A stretch of DNA of 22,295 bases from an uncultured Erysipelotrichales bacterium (GTDB lineage: Bacteria > Bacillota_I > Bacilli_A > Erysipelotrichales > Coprobacillaceae). The translations under genes were made by a program, and so were the position numbers. Below, piece after piece: positions 5,047 to 13,450 of this stretch. The notes under the pieces were generated by a model. That model saw only the letters and a list, made by a program, of their open reading frames with translations. It was not told the origin of the DNA and did not search any database. How positions within the stretch are numbered: the stretch's first letter is position 1; each line of letters begins with the position of its first letter. Location: assembly GCA_910579135.1 (NCBI GenBank), contig CAJTTM010000038.1, forward strand, positions 1-22,295. The letters are read 5' to 3'.

Positions 5047-5604
5047 ATGAAAGAAAAGAATATGAATACAAAATCTATTATAAGATCTATTATAGAAATG
5101 GGTGTTTGTGCAGTTATCATTTATTTGGTTTTTACTTTTGTGGTTATTCCTGTTAGGATTCAAGGCGGTTCTATGGAAAATAATCTACATGATGGTAATA
5201 TTGCTTTTATTAATGCGATAGATTCTAGAAATGGAAATGTTGATCGTTTTGATGTAGTTGTTTTGTATTCGTCGGAGTTAAATGAAAAGATTATTAAAAG
5301 AGTGATTGGTCTTCCTGGTGAACATATTATTTATAAAGATGATAAGTTATATGTTAATGGTCAATTTGTTGAGCAAAACTTTTTTGATAAAAAATTTATT
5401 GAAGAATCCAAGAAACAAAATAATGTTTCTTTATTTACTAATGATTTTGAAGTGACTGTTGGTAATGATGAAATATTTGTTTTAGGAGATAATCGTTTAA
5501 GATCGACAGATTCTAGAGTATTAGGATGTTTTTCTTTTGATGATGTCTTAGGAAAACAAGGAATGATTCTATATCCTTTTTCTGATATTCAATGGATAGA
5601 TTAG
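5047..5604 (+). CDS. lepB: Type I signal peptidase
   Basis: The 185-aa membrane protease removes signal peptides from exported proteins on the outer face of the membrane. One N-terminal membrane segment (about residues 17-34) precedes the catalytic Ser42 in QGGSMENNL. The general base Lys84 is in IIKRVIGLPGE, and the conserved GDNR-x4-DSR box lies near the C-terminus. Size and single anchor fit the SipS-like Gram-positive class. AGGAGG lies 7 nt before the ATG. It sits between rplS and rbgA. Its stop codon overlaps the ribosome binding site of rbgA, so the two genes are coupled. Confidence 0.96.
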   Translation: MKEKNMNTKSIIRSIIEMGVCAVIIYLVFTFVVIPVRIQGGSMENNLHDGNIAFINAIDSRNGNVDRFDVVVLYSSELNEKIIKRVIGLPGEHIIYKDDKLYVNGQFVEQNFFDKKFIEESKKQNNVSLFTNDFEVTVGNDEIFVLGDNRLRSTDSRVLGCFSFDDVLGKQGMILYPFSDIQWID

Positions 5605-5612
5605 GAGGAAAT

Positions 5613-6479
5613 ATGGCACAATTACAATGGTTTCCAGGTCATATGGCAAAAGCAAGAAGAGAAATGAGTGAACGCGTGAAATGGGTGGATATTATTATTG
5701 AACTTGTTGATGCAAGAGCTCCTTATTCTTCTAAAAATCCTATGATTGATGAAATAGCAAATAATAAACCTAGATTAGTAGTTCTTACAAAGAGTGATAT
5801 GGCTGATGAAGAAAGAACTAAAGAATGGGTAGAATATTATCAATCTTTAGGTTATGAAGCTATGGATGTTAATTTAAAGAGGTTTAAAGAATACAATAGA
5901 ATTATTAATCAGTGTCGTAGAGTTTTAAAGGATAAAATGTTAAAAGAACAACAAAGAGGTATGAAACCAAGGGCCATTAGAGCGCTGGTAGTAGGGATAC
6001 CTAATGTTGGTAAATCTACTTTTATTAATGCTCTAGCAAGTAAGAAAGTGGCTGTAACAGGTAATAAACCAGGTGTAACCAAAGCTCAACAATTAATAAG
6101 GGTTGCAAAAGATTTTGAGCTATTTGATACTCCAGGTATTTTATGGCCTAAATTTGAAGAAGAAAGAATAGCAAGAAATATTGCTTTTTTAGGCTCTATT
6201 AAACAAACGATTTTACCATTAGATGATTTATTTATTGAAGCGATGAAATACTTAAATGTACATTATCCAAAGTTATTAGAAGATAGATATCAACTTTCTT
6301 TTGATTTAGAAAGTGATTGGATTTTATCAGTATTTGAGCATATAGCTAAAGTTAGAGCTATAAAAAAAATAAGAGGAGAAACTGATTATGATCGTGTGAT
6401 CGAAATCTTTTTTAATGATATTTTTGATGGTAGTATAGGAAGACTATCATGGGAGGATGTTTCATGTGTGGAAGATTAA
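5613..6479 (+). CDS. rbgA: Ribosome biogenesis GTPase RbgA (YlqF)
   Basis: This 288-aa GTPase acts late in 50S assembly, helping load uL16 and other late proteins. Its GTPase motifs are circularly permuted, as expected: G4 (LTKSD) comes first, then G1 (GIPNVGKST) and G3 (DTPG). The N-terminal QWFPGHMAKARR is diagnostic of the family. The frame opens at 5592, but the ATG at 5613 is preferred because AGGAGG (5603-5608) precedes it and the homology starts there; spacing is rather short at 4 nt. The gene overlaps rnhB by 16 nt. Confidence 0.97.
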   Translation: MAQLQWFPGHMAKARREMSERVKWVDIIIELVDARAPYSSKNPMIDEIANNKPRLVVLTKSDMADEERTKEWVEYYQSLGYEAMDVNLKRFKEYNRIINQCRRVLKDKMLKEQQRGMKPRAIRALVVGIPNVGKSTFINALASKKVAVTGNKPGVTKAQQLIRVAKDFELFDTPGILWPKFEEERIARNIAFLGSIKQTILPLDDLFIEAMKYLNVHYPKLLEDRYQLSFDLESDWILSVFEHIAKVRAIKKIRGETDYDRVIEIFFNDIFDGSIGRLSWEDVSCVED

Positions 6480-7090
6480 AATATGAAAATGGAATCTATG
6501 CTCAAGGATATCAGTATATAATTGGCTTAGATGAAGCTGGTAGAGGTCCTATGGCAGGACCTTTGGTTGTTGCAGGAGTTATTTTTCCTAAAGGTTATTA
6601 TGATGAAAGAATCAATGATTCAAAGCAGTTAAGTGAGAAAAAAAGAGAGGCTTTATATGATTTAATTATTGAAAAAGCACTTGCCTATTCTATTCAAATT
6701 ATTGATGTTGATGAAGTAGATAGATTAAATGTCTATCGTGCAAGTCAACAAGGAATGTTAAGAGCTATAAAACAGATTGATATCAAACCAGACTTTGCTT
6801 TGAGTGATGCTATGCCTTTAGGAGATGCAATTGAACATTTATCACTTATTAAGGGAGATTGTAAGTCTATGAGCATAGGGGCTGCTAGTATTTTAGCAAA
6901 AGTCACAAGAGATAGAATAATGAAAGAATATGATAAAAAATATCCTGAATATCATTTTAAAAAGCATAAGGGTTATCCAACAAAAGAACATAAAGAAGCT
7001 TTGAAAAAATATGGGGCTTGTCCTATTCATAGGAAATCTTTTAAACCAGTTCAAGATGTTTTAAACGAACAATTATCATTACCAATTTAA
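6464..7090 (+). CDS. rnhB: Ribonuclease HII
   Basis: The 208-aa nuclease cuts RNA in RNA-DNA hybrids and at single ribonucleotides misincorporated in DNA. Active-site features include IIGLDEAGRGPMAGPLV (Asp-Glu pair), the NDSKQLS motif, the Asp in LSDAMPL, and SIGAASILAKVTRDR with a further Asp. I chose the ATG at 6464, not 6449, because GGGAGG (6451-6456) is 7 nt upstream and would lie inside the longer version. It overlaps the end of rbgA, as in other Firmicutes where the pair is linked. Confidence 0.96.
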   Translation: MCGRLKYENGIYAQGYQYIIGLDEAGRGPMAGPLVVAGVIFPKGYYDERINDSKQLSEKKREALYDLIIEKALAYSIQIIDVDEVDRLNVYRASQQGMLRAIKQIDIKPDFALSDAMPLGDAIEHLSLIKGDCKSMSIGAASILAKVTRDRIMKEYDKKYPEYHFKKHKGYPTKEHKEALKKYGACPIHRKSFKPVQDVLNEQLSLPI

Positions 7091-7202
7091 GGAAAAACAT
7101 ATGTTTTTTCTTTTTTTTTTAAAGAAATTTAAAGAAATAAAAAGAAAAATGCGAAAAAAAATAGAATATATTAGTAAGAGGCTTTTTTTAAGGAGGAATA
7201 AA

Positions 7203-7958
7203 ATGGAAAAGATCTTACTTTATTTTGCATTTAAATATCAAGGTCAATTTGATAAAATATACAAAGCGATTATTGATAAAGAAGAAATTGATGAAGAATT
7301 TTTAAAAGAAAATATGGAGAAAATGAATTGTCATTATACAACGATTGTCAGTGATGATTATCCAGAAGCATTAAAGCATATTGCTTGTCCACCTTTTGTA
7401 CTTTTTTACTATGGTGATTTAGAATTGTTGAATAAAAAGACTATTGGTGTCATAGGTATGAGAAGACCAAGTATGTATGGTGAAAAAGTAACTCAACATT
7501 TAGTGAAAGGATTAGTTGAGGAAGATTATGTTATTGTCAGTGGAATGGCTTTAGGCATTGATGGGATAGCGGCTAAAGAAGCGATGAAAAATAAAGGATA
7601 TAGTGTTGCGATACTGGGAAGTGGAATAGATTATTGTTATCCTGCTAGACATCGTGAATTATATGAAGAATTAAAGAAAAATCATTTAGTGATAAGTGAG
7701 TATCCTTTAGATTTAAAACCTGAGAAATGGTATTTTCCTGCTAGGAATCGTCTTATTGCAGGGTTATCATCAGCTTTACTTGTTACTGAAGCTAATTTAA
7801 AGAGTGGAACAATGATAACAGTAGGTTATGCTTTAGAACAAGGTAAGGATGTGATGTGCGTTCCATCAGATATTTTTATGAGTGATGGATGTAATACACT
7901 CATTCAACAAGGTGCTAAATTAGTACAAAATGCAAAAGATATCGTAGAGTTTTTATAA
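7203..7958 (+). CDS. dprA: DNA-processing protein DprA (Smf), short form
   Basis: DprA protects single-stranded DNA entering by transformation and loads RecA. This 251-aa version keeps the extended Rossmann core: IGMRRPSMYGE, VSGMALGIDGIAAKEAM, GSGIDYCYPARHREL, WYFPARNRLIAGLS and KSGTMITVGYALEQG. The usual C-terminal winged-helix domain is missing and the N-terminal domain is only about 75 aa, so it is shorter than most DprA proteins. The frame extends upstream to 7101, but AAGGAGG (7190-7196) places the start at 7203, and the upstream codons are a low-complexity Lys/Phe run from AT-rich spacer. It precedes topA, as in Bacillus. Competence genes comEA and comEC lie later in the window. Confidence 0.94.
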   Translation: MEKILLYFAFKYQGQFDKIYKAIIDKEEIDEEFLKENMEKMNCHYTTIVSDDYPEALKHIACPPFVLFYYGDLELLNKKTIGVIGMRRPSMYGEKVTQHLVKGLVEEDYVIVSGMALGIDGIAAKEAMKNKGYSVAILGSGIDYCYPARHRELYEELKKNHLVISEYPLDLKPEKWYFPARNRLIAGLSSALLVTEANLKSGTMITVGYALEQGKDVMCVPSDIFMSDGCNTLIQQGAKLVQNAKDIVEFL

Positions 7959-7963
7959 AGTAG

Positions 7964-7992
7964 TTGACAAATGGATAAAAAAACATTAATAA
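7964..7992 (+). promoter_or_regulatory. topA promoter
   Basis: Perfect TTGACA (7964-7969), a 17-base spacer and TAATAA (7987-7992). It begins five bases after the dprA stop. The leader to the ATG is about 18 nt and includes AGGAGG (8005-8010). topA promoters often respond to supercoiling, but nothing in the sequence shows that here. Confidence 0.8.
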
Positions 7993-8016
7993 TAGAAAGG
8001 ACGTAGGAGGTAGACT

Positions 8017-10092
8017 ATGGGTAAAAATTTAGTTATAGTGGAGTCACCATCAAAATCAAAGACAATAGAAAAATATCTTGGTGCCTCTTATCAAGTGACT
8101 TCTTCAAAAGGTCATATTAGAGATTTAGCAACCACAGGGAAAGGTGGTTTAGGGGTTGATGTAGAAAATCATTTTGAACCACATTATATTGTTAATAAAG
8201 ACAAAAAAGATGTTGTTAAAGAATTAAAAAAATGTGTTAAAGAAGCAGAAACTGTTTATCTTGCAACCGACCCTGATAGAGAAGGGGAAGCTATTTCATG
8301 GCATCTCGCAAATGTTTTGGATTTAGATGTTGATACAACAAACCGTATTGTATTCAATGAAGTTACCAAGGATGCTATTTTAAATGCCTTAGATCATCCA
8401 AGAACAATAGATAAAAATTTAGTGAAATCACAGGAAACAAGAAGGGTATTAGATCGTATTATTGGATTTAAGCTTTCTAAGCTTCTTCAAAATAAAATTA
8501 AATCAAAATCTGCAGGAAGAGTTCAATCAGTAGCCTTAAGATTAATTGTAGAAAAAGAAAAAGAGATAGAGGCTTTTAAACCTGAAGAATATTGGAAAGT
8601 CAAAGCCAAGTTTTTAAAAGATGATATTTCTTTTGAAGCACAGCTTTCTAAGTATCAAAATAAGAAGATTGAATTAAAGAATGAAGAAGAAACAAATAAG
8701 GTTTATGAATCTTTAAATAAAGAATTTATTGTTAGTGAAATTAAAAAGAGTTTAAAGAAAAGACAATCAAAGCCACCTTTTATTACTTCTACATTACAAC
8801 AAGAAGCTTCTTCTAAATTGAATTTTAAAGCAAAAAGAACCATGAGTATTGCTCAAAAGTTATATGAAGGTATTGATATAGGAGAAGAAACAGTTGGTTT
8901 GATTACTTATATGAGAACTGATTCTATTCGTTTATCTAATGCTTTTATTAACGAAACTAAGGACTATATAGAACAAAAATATGGAAAGAATTATGTAGGA
9001 AGTGTTAAAGTTTCTAAAAAACAAGAAAATATTCAGGATGCTCATGAAGCAATTCGCCCTACAAGTGCATTAAGAACTCCTGAAAGTATAAAAGAGTATT
9101 TAAGTGCTGATGAGTATAAATTATATTCAATGATTTATGCAAGAGCTATGGCTTCATTAATGGCACCAGCTTCTTTTGATGCGACTTCATTATTATTATT
9201 AAATAATGATTATTTATTTAAAGCAAGTGGATCAGTATTGAAGTTTGATGGGTATTTAAGAGTTTATGCAAGTTATGAAAAACAAAATGATGAGTTATTA
9301 CCAGAATTAAAACAAGATGAAATGCTTGTTAGCCAAGATATTCAAAAGACTCAACACTTTACAAAACCACCAGCAAGATACACTGAAGCTAAACTGATTA
9401 GAGAATTAGAAGAATTAGGTATTGGTAGACCAAGTACTTATGCAAGTATTATTGATACTATTGTATCTAGAGCTTATGTGGAAATTGTAGATAAAGCGTT
9501 TAAACCTACAGAGTCAGGGATTCTTACAAATGAAAAATTAGTAGAATTCTTTGATAGTATTATTAATGTAGAATATACTGCTCAAATGGAAAAAGAATTA
9601 GATGAGATTGCAGAAGGTGTAGATGATTATGAAACAGCACTAACTGCTTTTATGGAAAAGTTTGAACCTTTATTAAATAATGCTTATGAATCTATGGAAA
9701 AGATTCAACCAAAGAAAACAGGGGAACAATGTCCTGAATGTGGTCATGATTTAGTGATTAGAAAAGGGCGTTATGGTGAATTTGTTGCTTGTTCAAATTA
9801 TCCAGAATGTAAATATATTCAAAAGAAACCAGTAGGAATTGAATATACTGGTGAGGATTGTCCAAAGTGTGGTAAACCTATGGTCTTTAAAAAAGGACGT
9901 TATGGTAAGTTTGAAGCTTGTTCTGGTTATCCAGAATGTAAATATATCAAGAATCAAAAGAAAAATGATGAACCAGAAACAACTGATGAGGTTTGTCCAA
10001 AATGTGGAAGTCCTGTTGTTATTAAGAAAGGACGATTTGGTACATTTAAAGCTTGTTCTGCTTATCCAAAGTGTAAAACAATTATTAAATAG
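8017..10092 (+). CDS. topA: DNA topoisomerase I
   Basis: The 691-aa type IA topoisomerase relaxes negative supercoils by single-strand passage. The TOPRIM domain starts at LVIVESPSKSKTIEKYLG and contains the metal-binding LATDPDREGEAISWHL. The catalytic Tyr is Y298 in LITYMRTDS. The C-terminus has three tandem four-Cys zinc ribbons (about residues 573-690), each built as CPxCG, a KGRYG- or KGRFG-like turn, then ACSxYPxCK. Three ribbons and the overall length match Bacillus TopA. The start is fixed by AGGAGG 6 nt upstream. It is monocistronic or nearly so: own promoter, and a terminator that begins in its stop codon. Confidence 0.98.
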   Translation: MGKNLVIVESPSKSKTIEKYLGASYQVTSSKGHIRDLATTGKGGLGVDVENHFEPHYIVNKDKKDVVKELKKCVKEAETVYLATDPDREGEAISWHLANVLDLDVDTTNRIVFNEVTKDAILNALDHPRTIDKNLVKSQETRRVLDRIIGFKLSKLLQNKIKSKSAGRVQSVALRLIVEKEKEIEAFKPEEYWKVKAKFLKDDISFEAQLSKYQNKKIELKNEEETNKVYESLNKEFIVSEIKKSLKKRQSKPPFITSTLQQEASSKLNFKAKRTMSIAQKLYEGIDIGEETVGLITYMRTDSIRLSNAFINETKDYIEQKYGKNYVGSVKVSKKQENIQDAHEAIRPTSALRTPESIKEYLSADEYKLYSMIYARAMASLMAPASFDATSLLLLNNDYLFKASGSVLKFDGYLRVYASYEKQNDELLPELKQDEMLVSQDIQKTQHFTKPPARYTEAKLIRELEELGIGRPSTYASIIDTIVSRAYVEIVDKAFKPTESGILTNEKLVEFFDSIINVEYTAQMEKELDEIAEGVDDYETALTAFMEKFEPLLNNAYESMEKIQPKKTGEQCPECGHDLVIRKGRYGEFVACSNYPECKYIQKKPVGIEYTGEDCPKCGKPMVFKKGRYGKFEACSGYPECKYIKNQKKNDEPETTDEVCPKCGSPVVIKKGRFGTFKACSAYPKCKTIIK

Positions 10093-10116
10093 AAATCTCT
10101 TAATGGGATTTCTTTT
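10091..10116 (+). terminator. topA terminator overlapping the stop codon
   Basis: AGAAATC (10091-10097) pairs with GATTTCT (10107-10113), and TTT follows. The first arm begins within the TAG stop (10090-10092). The stem is short and the T-tract modest, so termination may be incomplete. Confidence 0.6.
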
Positions 10117-10140
10117 ATTAAATATGGATATGATGTAGAC

Positions 10141-10169
10141 TTTTAGCTTTAATAAAAAAATGATATAAT
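10141..10169 (+). promoter_or_regulatory. trmFO promoter with extended -10
   Basis: The -10 box is a perfect TATAAT (10164-10169) preceded by TG one base upstream (TGATATAAT). The -35 position, TTTTAG (10141-10146), is poor. Extended -10 promoters tolerate a weak -35. GGAGG at 10188-10192 precedes the trmFO ATG. Confidence 0.65.
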
Positions 10170-10198
10170 AAAGAAAATGAAAAAAATGGAGGTATAAA

Positions 10199-11488
10199 AT
10201 GAAAGTATCAGTTATTGGTGCAGGGTTAGCAGGTGTAGAAGCGTGTTATCAATTAGTAAAAAGAAATATAGAGGTAGATTTATATGAGATGAGACCCCAT
10301 AAGTCAACTGGTGCTCATAAAACCCCTTATTTTGCAGAACTTGTTTGTTCTAATTCATTAAGAGCTGATGGATTAAATAATGCAGTAGGTGTCTTAAAAG
10401 AGGAAATGACAATGCTTGATAGTCTTGTTATAAAAACAGCTAGAAAACACGCTGTTCCTTCTGGAGGATCGCTTGCAGTTGATAGAGAAGGTTTTTCTAA
10501 GGAAATAACAGAGTTTATTAGCAATCATCCTTTAATCCATGTAATTAATGAAGAAGTTAAAGAAATTAAAGAGACCCCAACAATTATTGCTTCTGGTCCT
10601 CTTACGAGTCCAGATTTATCTTACAAGATAAGAGAATTATTAGGGAGTGATTATTTTTATTTCTATGATGCGGCAGCTCCAATTGTGACTAAAGATAGTA
10701 TTGATTTTAATAAGGCTTATTTTAAATCTCGTTATGATAAAGGTGATGGAGAATATATTAATTGTCCAATGAATGAAGAAGAGTTTAATCTTTTTTATGA
10801 TGCTTTGATAACAAGTGAGGTTGTGAAACCTAAAGATTTTGAAGAAAAGTTTTTTGAAGGTTGTATGCCTTTTGAAGAAATAGCTAGAAGAGGAAAACAA
10901 ACTTTATTGTTTGGACCTATGAAACCAGTTGGTTTAGATAAAGATGGTCAAAGATTTCATGCTGTTGTACAATTAAGACAAGATGATGCAATTGGAAGTT
11001 TATATAATATTGTTGGATTTCAAACACATTTGAAATGGGGAGAACAAGATAAGATTATTCATATGATTCCAGGATTAGAGAATGCGAAAATTGTGAGATA
11101 TGGAGTTATGCATAGAAATTGTTTTATTTGTTCGCCTAAATATTTACTTCCTACATATCAATTTAAAGATCGTAAGGATTTGTTTTTTGCGGGGCAAATG
11201 ACTGGTGTAGAAGGATATGTTGAATCAGCTCAAAGTGGTATGGTAGCTGGTTTAAATATGGCAAGAGTGTTATTGGGTGAAGAACCTGTTGTTTTTCCTA
11301 GAACAACTGTTATGGGAGCTTTGGCTCATTATATTACTCATGGTAGTGAAGATGATTTTCAACCTATGAAAGCTAATTTTGGAATATTACCAGATTTAGA
11401 GGTAAGGGTGAAAAAGAAGGAAAGAAAAGGAGCTTATGCTTCAAGAGCAATTTTAGATATGAGGGAATTTATCGATGGAATTCAATGA
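10199..11488 (+). CDS. trmFO: Folate/FAD-dependent tRNA m5U54 methyltransferase TrmFO
   Basis: The 429-aa flavoenzyme methylates U54 of the tRNA T-loop using methylenetetrahydrofolate as carbon donor. The N-terminal FAD-binding loop is VIGAGLAGVEACYQL. YEMRPHKSTGAHKT and FAELVCSNSLRA are typical of TrmFO/Gid proteins. The C-terminal part has FFAGQMTGVEGYVESAQSG, which distinguishes it from the related MnmG. Length is close to the usual 430-440 aa. Its end overlaps the xerC start by 14 nt, as in the trmFO-xerC pair of Bacillus. Confidence 0.97.
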   Translation: MKVSVIGAGLAGVEACYQLVKRNIEVDLYEMRPHKSTGAHKTPYFAELVCSNSLRADGLNNAVGVLKEEMTMLDSLVIKTARKHAVPSGGSLAVDREGFSKEITEFISNHPLIHVINEEVKEIKETPTIIASGPLTSPDLSYKIRELLGSDYFYFYDAAAPIVTKDSIDFNKAYFKSRYDKGDGEYINCPMNEEEFNLFYDALITSEVVKPKDFEEKFFEGCMPFEEIARRGKQTLLFGPMKPVGLDKDGQRFHAVVQLRQDDAIGSLYNIVGFQTHLKWGEQDKIIHMIPGLENAKIVRYGVMHRNCFICSPKYLLPTYQFKDRKDLFFAGQMTGVEGYVESAQSGMVAGLNMARVLLGEEPVVFPRTTVMGALAHYITHGSEDDFQPMKANFGILPDLEVRVKKKERKGAYASRAILDMREFIDGIQ

Positions 11489-12404
11489 TTATGTAGATGA
11501 ATATATGAAATATTTAAAGTTTCAAAAGGGATATTCTTCATTGACTATAGAGTCATATTATAGAGAAATTAGTGAGTTTATTGATTATCTAAAAGAAGAG
11601 TCAATTGATTCTTTAATTAAAGTTGAATATTATATGTTAAGAGGATATTTGATGAAACTTCATCAAAAGAAACTGGCTGCTTCTTCTATTAATCATAAAT
11701 TAAGTAGTTTAAGAAATTTTTATAAATATTTAGTGAAAAAGAAATATGTTAAGAATAATCCTTTTGCATTAATTGAATCAGTAAAGACACCTAAAAGAAA
11801 TCCTGATTTTCTTTATTTAGAAGAAATGGAAGGGTTATTAGATAGTATAGATACTTCTAATGATTTAGGAGTAAGAAATAAGGCTTTATTAGAGTTTATG
11901 TATGCGACTGGAGTGAGATGTTCAGAGGTTGTAAATTTAACTTTAAGCCAGATTGATTTTTCCTCTCAAATTGTATTGATTCATGGAAAAGGAGATAAAG
12001 ATAGATATATTCCTTTTCATGATTATGCAAAAGAGTGGTTAGAAAAGTATATTACTGAGGTAAGAAGTGAATTAACTGTTCATAAAGATCATCAATATGT
12101 TTTTGTGAATAATAGAGGAAATCAAATGACTAATAGAGGAGTAGAAGATATTTTAAATCGTTTAGCATATCAATACAATGCAACATTAAAAATACATCCT
12201 CATACGATTCGTCATTCATTTGCGACCCATTTATTAGATGGTGGTGTTGATTTAAGAACAGTTCAACAATTATTAGGACATTCTTCTCTTTCAACAACAC
12301 AAGTTTATACTCATATAACCAAAGAAAAATTAAAGGCTGTTTATCATAAAGCTCATCCTCGTGAAATTCATGATGAAAATGAAATAAAAACATTGACGAA
12401 TTAA
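11475..12404 (+). CDS. xerC: Tyrosine recombinase XerC
   Basis: The 309-aa recombinase resolves chromosome dimers at dif sites, with XerD as partner. The N-terminal SAM-like core-binding domain spans residues 1-90. All catalytic residues are visible: Arg148 (ATGVRCSE), Lys172 (HGKGDKDR), His243 and Arg246 (HTIRHSFATHLL), His269 (LGHSS) and the nucleophile Tyr278 (QVYTH). The call as XerC rather than XerD or a phage integrase rests on position directly after trmFO. It is not near the 41-bp repeats and is a housekeeping gene, so I do not link it to the insertion. In Bacillus hslVU-codY would follow; here rplU follows. Confidence 0.94.
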   Translation: MEFNDYVDEYMKYLKFQKGYSSLTIESYYREISEFIDYLKEESIDSLIKVEYYMLRGYLMKLHQKKLAASSINHKLSSLRNFYKYLVKKKYVKNNPFALIESVKTPKRNPDFLYLEEMEGLLDSIDTSNDLGVRNKALLEFMYATGVRCSEVVNLTLSQIDFSSQIVLIHGKGDKDRYIPFHDYAKEWLEKYITEVRSELTVHKDHQYVFVNNRGNQMTNRGVEDILNRLAYQYNATLKIHPHTIRHSFATHLLDGGVDLRTVQQLLGHSSLSTTQVYTHITKEKLKAVYHKAHPREIHDENEIKTLTN

Positions 12405-12421
12405 AAGATAAATGCTAAAAT
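12393..12421 (+). promoter_or_regulatory. rplU promoter
   Basis: TTGACG (12393-12398) lies inside the end of xerC and is followed after 17 bases by TAAAAT (12416-12421). A TG one base before it gives an extended -10. Transcription would begin near 12428, the first base of the leader stem. Confidence 0.8.
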
Positions 12422-12427
12422 GCTTAT

Positions 12428-12463
12428 GTTGTAGACCTCTAGCTACAACCGCGCATAAGAGGT
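12428..12463 (+). ncRNA. Ribosomal protein L21 leader RNA with predicted pseudoknot
   Basis: GTTGTAG (12428-12434) pairs with CTACAAC (12443-12449). The hairpin loop ACCTCT (12435-12440) is perfectly complementary to AGAGGT (12458-12463), so an H-type pseudoknot can form. The position upstream of rplU fits the L21 leader known in Firmicutes, which is thought to allow feedback by L21 or a neighbour. The stem, loop and complementarity are seen directly; the family name is by location and resemblance. Confidence 0.7.
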
Positions 12464-12521
12464 ATTAAATGCTTTGCTGCCTTGGTTGGCGAGTCTGAGA
12501 TTTAAAAAAGGAGGTACGATT

Positions 12522-12830
12522 ATGTACGCAATTATTGAAACTGGTGGAAAACAATTAAAGGTTGAAGAAGGAGATACTATCTTTGTAGAAAAGTTAGATG
12601 TTGAAGTTGGAACTGATTATACTTTTGATAAAGTATTATTTGTAGGTGATAAAACTTCTAAAATTGGTGCTCCTTATGTAGATGGTGCTACTGTAAGTGC
12701 TAAAGTTGAAAAACAAGGTAAAGAAAAGAAAGTTACTATCTTTAAATACAACCCTAAGAAACATTATCATAAAAAACAAGGTCATAGACAACCTTACACT
12801 AAGTTAGTGATTGAAAGTATCAATGCCTAA
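12522..12830 (+). CDS. rplU: Large ribosomal subunit protein bL21
   Basis: The 102-aa protein binds 23S rRNA. It starts MYAIIETGGKQLKVEEGD, the family signature, and ends with KHYHKKQGHRQPYTKLVIESI. The frame extends upstream into the leader RNA, but AAGGAGG (12508-12514) sets the start at 12522. The TAA stop shares a base with the ATG of prp. It is first in the rplU-prp-rpmA group, which carries an L21 leader and ends in a strong terminator after rpmA. Confidence 0.98.
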   Translation: MYAIIETGGKQLKVEEGDTIFVEKLDVEVGTDYTFDKVLFVGDKTSKIGAPYVDGATVSAKVEKQGKEKKVTIFKYNPKKHYHKKQGHRQPYTKLVIESINA

Positions 12831-13153
12831 TGATAAATGTTTATATTCAACAAAATAATGAACAGATTATAGCAATCAAAGTTTCTGGTCATGCTGATAG
12901 TGCTGAATATGGCAAGGATTTAGTTTGTGCAGGGGTGACAACTGTTTGTGTTGGTATTGCGAATGCACTTGCTGAAAATGGATTTTTGAAAAATAAGCTA
13001 GGAACGATTGGTTTGAATAAAGGAATTTGTAATATTCAAGTCAAACAATATAATGAAAAGATACAAATAGTGCTAGAGATATTTGTAACGATTCTAAGAA
13101 CTGTTGAGGAATCTCAACCTCAATATATAAAAATCAAGAGGATGGAGGTATAA
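12830..13153 (+). CDS. prp: Ribosomal-processing cysteine protease Prp
   Basis: The 107-aa protease removes the N-terminal extension of L27 in Firmicutes that carry it, a step needed for a functional 50S subunit. The catalytic pair is visible as His21 (VSGHADSAEYGKD) and Cys33 (LVCAGVT), with the spacing known for the family. The ATG overlaps the rplU stop by one base (TAATG), so translation is coupled. Its substrate gene, rpmA, starts 3 nt after its stop, and that product carries the matching extension. Confidence 0.95.
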   Translation: MINVYIQQNNEQIIAIKVSGHADSAEYGKDLVCAGVTTVCVGIANALAENGFLKNKLGTIGLNKGICNIQVKQYNEKIQIVLEIFVTILRTVEESQPQYIKIKRMEV

Positions 13154-13156
13154 ACC

Positions 13157-13444
13157 ATGGAATTTAAATTATTAGATTTACAATTATTCGCTTCTAAAAA
13201 AGGAGTAGGTTCAACTAAGAATGGTCGTGATTCTGAATCTAAGAGATTAGGAGCTAAATTATCTGATGGGCAATTTTGTACAGCAGGTTCAATCATTTAC
13301 AGACAAAGAGGAACTAAGATTCATCCAGGTGTAAATGTTGGTAAAGGTGGAGATGACACATTATTTGCGAAAGTAGATGGTGTTGTTAAATTTGAAAGAT
13401 TAGGAAAAAAGAAAAAGAAAGTTTCTGTTTATCCAGCTGCTTAG
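13157..13444 (+). CDS. rpmA: Large ribosomal subunit protein bL27 with cleavable N-terminal extension
   Basis: The 95-aa protein reaches the peptidyl transferase centre with its N-terminal tail. The mature protein should begin ASKKGVGSTKNGRDSESKRLG. Before it lies MEFKLLDLQLF, an 11-residue extension of the type that Prp removes between Phe and Ala in Staphylococcus. In this protein that would be between F11 and A12. GGAGG before the ATG is inside the end of prp. A perfect terminator follows. Confidence 0.97.
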   Translation: MEFKLLDLQLFASKKGVGSTKNGRDSESKRLGAKLSDGQFCTAGSIIYRQRGTKIHPGVNVGKGGDDTLFAKVDGVVKFERLGKKKKKVSVYPAA

Positions 13445-13450
13445 TATTTT

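Noticed and set aside
7093..7120. Possible terminator after rnhB
   Set aside because: AAAAAC-ATAT-GTTTTT followed by T-rich sequence could fold, but the stem has a single GC pair and would be very weak. I did not list it as a feature.
7101..7202. N-terminal extension of dprA (34 codons)
   Set aside because: The extension is a Lys/Phe run from T- and A-rich spacer, and AAGGAGG sits just before the internal ATG at 7203.
9839..10138. 99-aa plus-strand open frame over the end of topA
   Set aside because: It is a shifted reading of the zinc-ribbon repeats of topA. Its regular Leu/Val-rich look comes from that repetition, and no ribosome binding site or independent signal is present.
11475..12404. 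Tyrosine recombinase as integrase of the repeat-bounded block
   Set aside because: It is more than 8 kb away, overlaps trmFO as the housekeeping xerC does in Bacillus, and has no repeats around it.
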